The translations under genes and the position numbers were made by a program. From Siphonodentalium dalli (Eukaryota; Mollusca; Scaphopoda; Gadilida; Siphonodentaliidae): a stretch of DNA of 64,000 bases. The notes beneath the pieces are model-generated. The model saw only the letters and a program-made list of their open reading frames with translations, was not told the origin of the DNA and did not search any database. Positions 23,393 through 35,700 of the stretch are shown in pieces. Location: the NCBI GenBank assembly GCA_032622095.1, contig CP136063.1, positions 279,551,426 to 279,615,425 of the forward strand, written 5' to 3'. Positions within the stretch are counted from its first letter, which is position 1; each line of letters opens with the position of its first letter.

Positions 23393-24179
23393 TAAATTTA
23401 AATAGAAAATGCAGCCGCCAATTAAATGATATGTTTATTTAATGATATGGCTGCTTTAGTGCCCAGACAGCTTCATATATAACTTTTGCTGCAGAGATTT
23501 GCATGAAAATCACCATTCAAAATTGGTCACTTGACCTCCTCATAAAATGACAATCACCGATAAAACTAACAATCTCTATACCGGAGCACACCAGTCATAC
23601 TTCTTATCGAACCATCAACGAGATGAACCCTGCATGGCATTTGCAAACAGTTACTGTGAAAATTCAAAACTGTCATGTAAAGTACATACATGCATATGAT
23701 AATTGTGCGAAATATCCACATCTTCCAGCAGTATCCTTGATATAACCTGCAGTTATGGAAATGATGGAAACTAACATCGGGAAGTTGATTGCAATATGAA
23801 CAACATGTGGTTAATAGCCATGGACACTTTTCCATTGATGTGTCTTTACAAAAACAAATCGCCGGTTGATTCACCTTGGTTTTATCTGCAGTAATTTATT
23901 TTGTGTCTGTATGTAATATGGTTTTAGTTTGGTGTTCTACCATAATTATTAGCATAATTACACATTTTTTCAACTCAAAGCGAACTAATGATGGTGGTTA
24001 TTATAGCATGTAGCATGGATACTGGCTTCTGGTTTATTGACATGGTATGGTATCAGGAGAAGTCGGAACCAGGTCAGTAGTTTCGACCACTGATTGGTCG
24101 ATTTAAATTGGACCCTAATAAACATATATATTAGATGTATTTTCCATTAAAGATACAAGATAGGTTATCTAGAGCAATT
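23393..24179. other. no gene recognised
   Basis: No supported coding or repeat feature. The minus ORF at 23566-23874 has no recognisable domain. Confidence 0.35.
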
Positions 24180-24302
24180 TCCAGTATCAGTGGTCATAGA
24201 TACAGTGGTCATAGATACAGTCGTCATAGATACAGTATCAGTGGTCATAGACACAGTGGTCATAGATACAGTCGTCATAGATACAGTCGTCATAAATACA
24301 GT
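24180..24302. repeat. 18-bp minisatellite
   Basis: About seven tandem copies of GTGGTCATAGATACA with a TCGTCATAGATACA variant, and two inserted TATCA repeats. The ORFs across it are simple repeats. Confidence 0.9.
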
Positions 24303-24836
24303 TTTTTGCTTTTTCTGTTCTATATGCAGAGTTATCCTTATTTGTTTATCTGGAAATAATGGTTTTCATAACTCAACCATGTGTTTTAGGATTACAATGA
24401 GATATGGTATGGATATTAACTAACACTGGGGCTTTCAGGACAGTGTTCAATGGTTTTTATCATGTTTTCATCCCAGCATTTTTTCCTCTTTGTTTATGAA
24501 TTTATTTTTTATTCATCCACCTGAAAATCATGAGATCACAGTTCACACCCTGTGCGCTTTCCGATTGGCTGCAGCATGTTTCACTTTATCGTGTATCTCA
24601 GATGGGTTGTTGGATCTCAATGATATTTCTATTAAATGTTCACCATCACAAGGGATTGAAATGAAATGTCAAACGGTGATGTTCATATTTCCCCTCTCAT
24701 TTGCTTTGAAATTTGGGTTCCGTTCTGACATGTTTCAATTTGGCACTGTTAGCACCTGTGATGAAATCCCTTCATTTGGCTGTTTCAAAAGCATGGACAT
24801 TTTCAGTGAACTGTTGTTATACCAGAAACAGCAAGA
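24303..24836. other. no gene supported
   Basis: A 120-codon plus-strand ORF (24490-24852) is open, but it has no recognisable domain and runs into a family A MITE. I do not accept it as a gene. Confidence 0.3.
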
Positions 24837-25000
24837 TACAGTAATACCCTAAGTAATCGACCCCTTAACCACAGCAGAATTATTATTGATAACTTTTCAG
24901 GATTTAGTCGGAAATATGGCTTGTTGCCATTCATAAATCCTGAAAAGTTACCCATAATTCTGCTGTGGTTAAGGGGTCGATTACTTAGGGCGTTACTGTA
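24837..25000. mobile_element. family A MITE, copy 2
   Basis: The hairpin runs from TACAGTAATACCCTAAG to CTTAGGGCGTTACTGTA. It is shorter than copy 1 because the loop region is deleted, so the arms meet directly at CCATTCATAAATCC. Confidence 0.8.
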
Positions 25001-25209
25001 AGCCCTCCCCCAGGCATGGATGCAAAATGAGCTACATGAGAGTCATGGGGATGAACTTTTCATGAAACTGTATCAGCATGTTGACTGATGTCAATGGCTA
25101 ATGAAGTCAACAGGAACCTAGATCATGACAGGAGTTTCTACTCTAGCCATGCCCGTAGAGATCACATTCCAGCTGTACTTTATAATATTGATTGAAATGT
25201 CGACCAACA

Positions 25210-25790
25210 ACAATGTCCCCCGCCACGGTGGCTAACTGAAAGATTGGCTATGTTCAGAATAAAAGAAACCTCAAATATTGAAAATCAGGAAAAATTGGCA
25301 AACTAAGGGCCATAGCTGGAGTGGAAAAAAATCGGACAAAGCTGATATTTTGAAAACTTGTTCCTATGCCAATCGTTGTTAAAATCGGTCAATATTTTTG
25401 TTCACGTTATTATGCTAACAAGCTGAAAATCGGCAAAAATTGGCAAAAATGGCAAGAACTCCACCAAAATGGGTCCAACCAAACTCAGATTCACAGGTTC
25501 CAGTGATGGTTAATATCTGTGCCAAGTTTTTAAAAAATTGACTGGAAAATGATGGAATACAAGCTCGGACAAAATTTGATGTATGATACTATGTCGAAAA
25601 ATGGCAATAACTCTGCCAAAATGAGTCCGACCGAACTCATTATCGCAGGCATGCTGGTTCCCATGATGGTTGATATATGTGCCAAGTTTAAAAAAATTTA
25701 CCAGAAAATGACAGAATAGAGGCCCCGAAAAAGTTCTGGATGGACGCACGATACTACCAACATACAATACAAACACAATATGTTTGTGAG
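25210..25790. repeat. two to three diverged tandem units of about 170 bp
   Basis: AATGGCAAGAACTCCACCAA and AATGGCAATAACTCTGCCAA head two units. Both continue into ATGGTTNATATNTGTGCCAA and CAGAAAATGA-type phrases. Related DNA lies at 55310-55590. The region 25791-26635 after it is MED30 downstream flank with no recognised feature. Confidence 0.65.
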
Positions 25791-26635
25791 CTAAATATTT
25801 TATGAGCTTATTATTAGTCCAAAATTAATAGTTTCTTAAAGAAATGCTAACATTTTATCCTTGTGAGCTATATAAAATTGTAAGATGTACATTTACTGGA
25901 CCATATCAAATCTGTTTTCTTGTTGATATATCCATACATATGTGCAGTCGATCAATTGCACATTTAACAGGTTCCTCTGCTGTTGGTGGTGGTATGAAAA
26001 AATATTTTACCCCCAGATTTGACATGACGTTTACATTGTAACATTTATATCTACACTATCAATACGATACCAATGAAAACATTCTTTCATTAACTGACCT
26101 TTCAGTTCGTCAAAATAAAAAAAAAACACATGAATCCTTGACCTTATCAACACCCACATCATAATTTGGGCTTAAATGATCGGTTGATTTTCTAAAACTG
26201 GATATCGAAATGGGGCTGAGAATTTCCTCAGCGGCTATAGGGTCCCAATTCCTCAACCTCTGGCGGACACCCGGGATAATTTTTGCATGAGAATGAAACA
26301 TCAACTTTCATCATATCTTTTCTTGTCAAGCCTTTCAAATAGTTATACTGTTAGTGCCATCATTATTGCTGAGAACAACACAATAAGGCCTCAACTATTT
26401 CCAATCTCTGAACAGCTGTTCAATTCTTCGATCAACCAAAAGCTGACTGTCCATGATCTATGAGTATTCCAACTTTGAGTCCTTGTCAAAACTTAGATGA
26501 TGTCGCATGAATTAGGATAATCCAATCGAAGTCCTCACGAAAGTTAAGCATATAGCACCACGATATAGAGATATTTCAACAGAAGTCCTGTAAAAACTCA
26601 ATATTAATCTATGTATATTCCAAAGGAAGCACTCG

Positions 26636-26734
26636 TCAAGTCTTTCGCATGGTAATCATGGTGTTGATTTCCCAGATTACTGTCCTCATCTGATCTATAA
26701 TCTCTTTAAGCTGTTGATTCTTTGACTTTAATTG
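26636..26734 (-). CDS. MED30: MED30 exon 4 with stop codon
   Basis: 32 codons plus TGA, starting QLKSKNQQLKEIIDQMR and ending MRKT. The acceptor is TTTCAG at 26735-26740. It matches the conserved C-terminus of the family (NQQLK.I.DQ.R, then W.IN.M..MR). Confidence 0.93.
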   Translation of the reverse strand, partial: QLKSKNQQLKEIIDQMRTVIWEINTMITMRKT

Positions 26735-29700
26735 CTGAAATAGCACAAAACTTTGATGTTAAAGTCATGTGGAACACTCCGCTGGGGTGATCGAATGGGA
26801 ATAGAGAATAAAGTATTTATTTTCATAACTTTTACGTCCAAATCATCAGCAGCAGCACACAATGTTATTATTAGATATGAATTATATGCAGTGACTCGTT
26901 ATTCCGAGTTATTTTCCATTCCAAAAGCTGACTGTCCCTTTAATGATGGGAGCTACATTAAAGATCCTGTGCCAGTGCATTCTCTTATATACGCGAGTCT
27001 TCCATAGGGTGCCTCGTATATATAAGAGAATGCACTGGCTTACAAGGTCAAGGTAAATATTGTTAGGCCAATGTATTCTCTTATATATGCGAGGCTCCCT
27101 ATGTGAGACTCATATATATAAAAGAAAGCATCGGCAAGGGTTTTCGCAAAATTTGAGGAAGCTCCAGTCATGGAAGTTTTAAAGTAATGTCTAGCAGTAT
27201 GCTGAGGTGTTCAGAACGCAATAAAGAATAAAAGGTCAGTGTCCCCCGAAAACGTGGCAAATCGATGCTGCTTTGTTAGAAATTATTAATTTGTTTTTAA
27301 TTTTCTAAGTCGAAAAGGGTTAATAACTCCGTAAAACAAAACTAAAAAATTCCGTCATGTATATACATGGTGCACATCTCCAATATGTGGGTAACAATAC
27401 TCTCAAGTTTCAAATATCTATGATCAAAACTGTAGGAGGAGTTGATTACACCATGAAGGTACCCTCATACAGAAAATTATAAAAAATGTTGAAATTTTCG
27501 AAGTCGAAAAGGGTTAATAGCTCTGTCAAAAAAAAAAAAATTGTGTCATCTATATACATGTTGCACATCTTCAATATATGGGCAACAATATTCTGAAGTT
27601 TCAAATCTCTAGGATGAAAACTGTAGGAGGAGTGATTATACCATGAAGGTACTCCAAAGTGTGACGGACGGACGAATGGATGGACGAACGAAAGGACGAA
27701 CGGATGGACAGAGACTGTTTCTATAGTCCCCCAAAAAAAATTTATGGGGGACAATAATTCATGCCAAATAAGCTATTTTCATAAACTTGATATACAAATA
27801 GGCAGAAAACACAGTCATTGTTATAAATGGAGTAGCTTCTGGATTTTAATTCACTTGTGCCAGATCATGCCCAGATGGTAATATGTATTATGGCTGAATA
27901 CAATGTGCTTAATGTTAAAAAGTGTCCAATAGGGACATCCACATACACATATATTTGCAGTATAAATACACGCTGACAATAACTGACCTGGGCAACCTCA
28001 GCATGCTCTTCTGACGCGTAGTAATACATGTCAGAACTCACGACGCTCTCCTCTATCTCCTCCCCAACAACAGGAACCAGGTGCTAAAATAATGAGATAG
28101 CATATCTAATTAATACCAACATCAGGAACTAGGTGCTAAAATAATGAGATAGCATATCTAATTAATACCAACATCAGGAACTAGGTGCTAAAATAATGAG
28201 ATAGCATATCTAATTAATACCAACATCAGGAACTAGGTGCTAAAATAATGAGATAGCATATCTGATTATTCCCTACAACAGGAACCAGGTGCAAAAATAT
28301 TAAAATACTGATGTGTAGTCATAAATTAAATTTGATTAATGCTGCCCAACCTATTTAACACCATACATTACTATTCATACCACCTATGGTTAAGTGGTGT
28401 TAAACAGAACATAATAAAAATTTCTATTCCTGTCGTTCTGCGAAAATCAGCGCAACTATAATTAAAATATTTTTAAATATGTATGTTCTTAAATGTTTCA
28501 TACAGACACTGGCTTTTTTCACAAACAACTTTAGAAAAAATAATGGTACTTTTTCTTAACAGCATCAGTTTGGCCTACCAGCATCATAGCAGGAGTCACC
28601 AACATCATAGCGAAGTAGCAGGACCATTTAACCAGGGGTGGGTACATTATGATGAAGAAAATAAACAAGATCTGACCGATGACCGATGACCTCACTCTTG
28701 GGAGGTTTTGATGGTCGAATAGTGACTTCAAAAGACCCTGTTTATCCAGGCTTTGAAAATTTTGTCAGGCACCCAAAACTTCAAAAGGTCACCGACATGA
28801 CAAAGTGTTTGTGGTTTTGTTGCCCATTACCCGTAAATATTATGCAGCGTTCTTAAAATATGTTTGTTTGATTATTCTAATTTGATTATTTGGCAGCATT
28901 CAAAGTTTGAGTCGTCATGGTAACATCACTGTAAATTTCCAGTTACCCCCTTCTACACTAAATGGATTCTCCCACCCTGTTACAAAAGTATACATTGAAA
29001 CGGTCTATTATTCATACGGAGGGATGTTCAGGTAACAAGAAAGTCAATGACTATGGGTCGCTCACCAGACTTGAAAGACTGAGAAGACTGGGACTTTGAA
29101 GACTACAAAAGTCAGTACTTGACAAAATCACTTAAGACAAGTAGTTCTAATCATGGACATAGATGGAGGTTCTGAAATGAGCAGGGCTCTTCACTTTGAA
29201 ATTTCTAATTGCACATCACTGACAAATCACAAACACCTTACCCTTTTTATAGAAGACAACCATACCAAAGTACTAAGTTCACAACAATCCTTGTCCACAT
29301 CCCTCTTTGGTTGAATTTTATAACCAGTACCGGTACGTCAAGCTCTCAAACTTGAAAAAATGATAGGGACCTCATTCTGCAAATGTCAGACACACTACAT
29401 TCAGGCTTGGAAAAGAATTTTGTTTTATTTTGATAATGACAACAGACAGCAGTGCTAGTGTAGTTGTTTACACAAGGCTGTCCCATATCTGTTATTCTAA
29501 TCTCAATTAATGATAATGACTGCGTCTGTCTCTCTGTAGCTAATACATGACTAAGTCTTCTGGTAGATGATAACTCTCTGCTTATTTCAGCACCAGATGT
29601 ATGCTCTTTATCACACGGAGGAACCGATCCCGGGAAAACGAGGATATCCCCGGAAAACAAGGATGGCCAACGCGGCAACAAGTAAAATTTGTGTTTTCCG

Positions 29701-32700
29701 TGGCGGTAAAATTGAGTTTTCGCCGCCAAAGTCCGTTTCTTAGGACAATGGAAGGATACGTATCACCTATCATTGATTTATCCCAGTGAACTGGTTATTG
29801 TGAAGGGTGCTGGCAGTGGTTAAATGTCTGAGCAAACGATACACTGCTGTAGTGGTGCCACCAACTGGATACCCTTGGCCAAAATACCGGCATTGTTGAC
29901 AAAACATCCATCATTTTTTTCAAAAATATACACCTATCGATGGGTGCGATTGAGCCGATTCGAAGCCAAACATCTCCCGAGCATTTCCACAAAATTTCGA
30001 TGCAATTGTCCCATAAATAAGCATTTTATTGAGCATAACGTGAAGGTGGTGCAACGATTATTTGACAACGCGGGTGACGAGAAAGTGCCAACGCGGAACA
30101 CAAGATACGAATGTATTCAAATATGATGTTCGAAAATAGGTTTGTGCAGCTATGTGGTACATATATCACTATTGTTGTTGATATATATGCAGTAAGATGC
30201 AAATCAAGTATCATAGGATTATTCAGCTATTGAAATGTATAGTATAGTTATATAGCTATGTGGTATATACAACACGTGTACGCTTTGTCAATAACCCCAA
30301 TATATGCGACCAAGTTAAATATTTTAACTACTTTTATATTTACTGAACGAGATCGAATAGTGGCGATATGTCCGATATGGATGGAGTCGCTCCACTTCAA
30401 GGCACAGACGGGATAGATGTCGAGGGAATATTCCTGGACCAAACCATTCCGTTTGAGGATGAAGTTGTTATGACATCAACACCAAAGTCGTCAAAAAAGT
30501 CAGCCACTGAGTCTGAGCCTGAGATTGAGAGTGCATTAACATGCGGTATATGTGAGAAATCATTCAAATCGGCGATTCGATTAAATCGACACGCGAGAAA
30601 GCATTCGGGGAAAATGATGACATGCGAGCATGAAGGTTGCACGAAAAGCTTCTACGATCTATTCCACCTGAAGCAGCATAGTAATTCAACCCACAAGGGA
30701 ATCACACATCATTGCGATAAATGCAACAAGGTTTTCAAAACAAAAGGAACATTGACAAAACACTACCGGTTACATAAACAAGACTTTAAGTTTGTGTGCA
30801 CACTTTGTTTGAAGGGTTTTTTATACCAACAGGACCACATCGAGCATATAAACGCGCACCATGATATGCGACCGTACAAATGTGCAACATGTGAGAAAAG
30901 TTTTAAATACAATCGAAATCGCATCTCGCACGAATCGATATGCATGACAGATGCAACGTTTGCGTGTCAGTTATGCACAACAGTATTTAAATCAAAACGT
31001 TACCTACGAGACCACATGGAATGTAAGCATATCTCACCAAAGTCCTATCAGTGCCATCGCTGCGGGGCCACGTATGGGCATCGTGGCACGCTAAAGAAGC
31101 ACCAATCGAGGAAAGGTCACGAATAATCATATAATACAACATTTGCAAATGGTTATGTAACACACTGCTAGTATATTTCCATGCCATTGATTTGTTTATT
31201 TTATTTTGATTGTTTTCTGGTTTGACCGTATGAACATGTTTTATTTATATACAATGATCAGATAAGATCAGATGTTCATTATATGTTGGAAGCTCCTGGT
31301 GATATTTATTTTTAAATGTATGCTTATTTAGTATATACTATACAGTTGTTTAGAACATTAATTGAATATGGGAGGATATATAAATGCACTTAAAGGTACG
31401 GTTGGCCTTGGCGGTGGGTATCATGTGAAAATATTTCCACCCGTCAAAAACCGCCACAAACAGAAAGAACAACAAAATGTAGACAGACTTTGTCCGTATA
31501 CAAATAAGAAATATCGCATAAACAGTATGTTATTGTCATATATTTGACCATTGTTATGTAAACAAAAGCATAAAAAGTAACTTTTCTGGTGTTTGTTTAT
31601 ATTATGATGGTAAACATAAAGAGCGTTCTTTGTTGGTGAATTCCTGATATGGAACGAATAAAGAGCGTTTATGCCATTTGTGTGTGATTAGCCAGCAGCA
31701 TTGTGCTGTCTTCTGTAACACAATCAGGCTCTTGCTTAGGTAAAATATAGTAAATCTTTATGATAACATGCTGTTTACGCGATGGTCATGGTATATATGA
31801 ACGAAACAGTATGCGTTTTAATGTTTTTCTGTTTACGGTGATTGGAACAAATATGAATATTTTCGACAACTAAGGCCTCACGTGCCTTTAAAACATGAGA
31901 GTCTATACGATATAACGAAACGGGAAGTGATTCGTAAAACAAATATAGGCAAGTGTGCTACTGGTACATGGTATTTATGTATCTCATGTCACAAGGTTGT
32001 TATGCTTGTATAACGTGTTTGTCAAAATATATGTGTATTCCCATTTATGTCGTAGTCAAATATCTGAGTGTAACAATAGACTGAGTGAGGATAACCTCGT
32101 TAAAATTATACAGTGGCACACACGCGTATGGTCGCATATCTGTATAAATGTTTAATGTGAACATAAAAAGTTTGGCGGAAGTGATCAATACGCATTTCAG
32201 TGCATGTACATACCAATGACGTAACGAGTGACATACGTGTACAGATGTACAATAAATTTCAGAATTACGGGGGAACGCGCATATATGCAATACATCCATT
32301 CGCATGTGCACATCAAAATAAATCCAACACTGACACATGGACACACAACGAGCACTCCACTATATCGAAACATGCAGTGACATATATCTGTACACGCCCC
32401 ATCCACGGCACATGAACACAATTATATGCACGCACATGCATGAGTGTTTGTCAATATAATGTTGTACATTGCACAAAATTTAATACCATATAGATGCGAC
32501 ATTAGGCCTACGCTATAGCTCGAATTGTATGCGTACATAACAAAGATGTGGTGTTATGTATATAATCGTTAAACATTGTCGACACAAGTAAAGTTGAACA
32601 TTGACTATAACTGTTGCACATTTGTACGGTCGCATATCATGGTGCGCGTTTATATGCTCGATGTGGTCCTGTTGGTATAAAAAACCCTTCGAACAAAGTG

Positions 32701-35700
32701 TGCACACAAACTTAAAGTCTTGTTTATGTAACCGGTAGTGTTTTGTCAATGTTCCTTTTGTTTTGAAAACCTTGTTGCATTTATCGCAATGATGTGTGAT
32801 TCCCTTGTGGGTTGAATTACTATGCTGCTTCAGGTGGAATAGATCGTAGAAGCTTTTCGTGCAACCTTCATGCTCGCATGCCATCATTTTCCCCGAATGC
32901 TTTCTCGCGTGTCGATTTAATCGAATCGCCGATTTGAATGATTTCTCACATATACCGCATGTTAATGCACTCTCAATCTCAGGCTCAGACTCAGTGGCTG
33001 ACTTTTTTGACGACTTTGGTGTTGATGTCATAACAACTTCATCCTCAAACGGAATGGTTTGGTCCAGGAATATTCCCTCGACATCTATCCCGTCTGTGCC
33101 TTGAAGTGGAGCGACTCCATCCATATCGGACATATCGCCACTATTCGATCTCGTTCAGTAAATATAAAAGTAGTTAAAATATTTAACTTGGTCGCATATA
33201 TTGGGGTTATTGACAAAGCGTACACGTGTTGTATATACCACATAGCTATATAACTATACTATACATTTCAATAGCTGAATAATCCTATGATAATTGATTT
33301 GCATCTTACTGCATATATATCAACAACAATAGTGATATATGTACCACATAGCTGCACAAACCTATTTTCGAACATCATATTTGAATACATTCGTATCTTG
33401 TGTTCCGCGTTGGCACTTTCTCGTCACCCGCGTTGTCAAATAATCGTTGCACCACCTTCACGTTATGCTCAATAAAATGCTTATTTATGGGACAATTGCA
33501 TCGAAATTTTGTGGAAATGCTCGGGAGATGTTTGGCTTCGAATCGGCTCAATCGCACCCATCGATAGGTGTATATTTTTGAAAAAAATGATGGATGTTTT
33601 GTCAACAATGCCGGTATTTTGGCCAAGGGTATCCAGTTGGTGGCACCACTACAGCAGCGTGTATCGTTTGCTCAGACATTTAACCACTGCCAGCACCCTT
33701 CACAATAACCAGTTCACTGGGATAAATCAATGATAGGTGATACGTATCCTTCCATTGTCCTAAGAAACGGACTTTGGCGGCGAAAACTCAATTTTACCGC
33801 CACGGAAAACACAAATTTTACTTGTTGCCGCGTTGGCCATCCTTGCTTTCCGGGGATATCCTCGTTTTCCCGGGATCGGTTCCTCCGTGTGTTTATAGAT
33901 GTGTTTTCACTGTGACCTGTCCTATCCAACAGAATGAGGGTATAAGTCTACTAAGGGCTTATATAAGAACCAAATAAGTCCAATATGAACCAATGTCAAT
34001 ATTTAGGTCCAATATGAACCTATTTGTCCAAGGATATATTGAAGTAGCATAATAATATGATCAATATATATAAAGAGTAGGATCTGTCTGTCATGTGCGC
34101 GAAGCGCACACAGGGGCCTGTCCCCTAATGCACAACGGGGTTGCAGGACCCTCCGACGCTGAATAAAGGCTCTTGCAGGGAGCCTGTTTCAGCTAGTTAG
34201 GAATAAACCCGACTACTTCCCATTGGGAATTGGGTGTCCGATAGTACATAAGATAGTACATGTATAGTTATTGTTATATGTGTTCCCGGATCTAGGATAA
34301 ACTTCCTTTCCCCAGTGATTGTAACTGCTAGGGTTAATTGTATAGATAAGCACAATACGTGGGAGATGTAAATGATATAGTATAAGAGCACACAAGCATA
34401 ATTAACAAGATCATATTCTTAATTGGTTATGACTGGTAGCTACCATTGTATAAGTGAGAGAGAATCAAACCAGTATAATTTTATAGTAAACAATAGTATG
34501 GTACACGTCATAGACAAGGGTATCATGGTATCTCAGACCTTATTTGGACGCATGATACACCATACAGTGGAATAACTACTCGTGTGAGAAATACAGACTC
34601 CCGCTTAGACCACCGAACAACCAACACCTCTGTGCTTATTGGCAAAGACTTATTTATCATATAAAGTATCAAACTTTCCGGATTCTTCATTGTTCCCATT
34701 CACGGCCAACTCTACCTTCATCGCTAGACTATGGGACAGGGGCCCATTTTCGGACCATATTGTTGCCCAAGCCTTGAAATAGCGTGTCTGTCATTTGCAG
34801 AATGAGGTCCCCAGAGGGTGAATTTAGTGATGCTACCCCGCATAGCGGGCTAGCATCACCAAATTCACCCTGTGGGGACCTCATTCTGCTTACACCTCAG
34901 CAGAATGAGGTTCCCAGAGGGTGAATTTGGTGATGCTAGCCCGCTATGCGGGGTAGCATCACTAAATTCACCCTCTGGGGACCTCATTCTGCAAATGACA
35001 GACACACTATTTCAAGGCTTGTTGTTGCCTACAAAATCTCTGACTTACATTAAGAGGAACATCTTCGACTTGATCGCCCATCTCCAGTACTTTGTTGTAT
35101 ATCATGTGCAGCCTTTTGAACGACATGCTGATATGTCTCATGAGTTCCTCTAGTTTTGGTTTGCGTTCTTGGTAAAGCTGCATACTATGTGCCTGGTTAT
35201 TAATTGCGTTGTTTGGAATCTGAAAATCAGATGTCACAGGTAACAGTAGGGCAGAAGTAGAAGAGTACATATATTAGTGTTGAAACAACTAGGGCTTTTC
35301 TTAGTCGACTAATTGACAGTCAAAAATCGAGATGAAGTCGATTAATTGACGACCAGCTTCCGATGGAAAACTTCATTTTACTATGGGGCCATCTCCTACT
35401 ATACTCAACAGAAAATATCCAATAAAATAATTATTATGAGAGTTAAATACATTCACCACACCAAGAACCATGTACAGTAATGTCCTAAATAATCAACTCT
35501 TTAACTACAGCAGAATTATGGGTAACTTTTCAGGATTTAGTCGGAAATATGGCTTGTTGCCATTCATCGTAAAGCTCTCGGGGAGAGCTTTCCGATGAAT
35601 GGCAACAAGCCATATTTCCGACTAAATCCTGAAAAGTTACCCATAATTCTGCTGTAGTTAAAGAGTCGATTACTTAGGGCATTACTGTATAACAACCTAA

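Noticed and set aside
24490-24852. 120-codon plus-strand ORF
   Set aside because: No recognisable domain, no splice context, and it ends inside a family A MITE.
29824-30126. 100-codon ORF upstream of the zinc-finger gene, also in the right arm
   Set aside because: The match between arms follows from the duplication itself and is not evidence of selection; a 2-bp indel changes its start in one arm.
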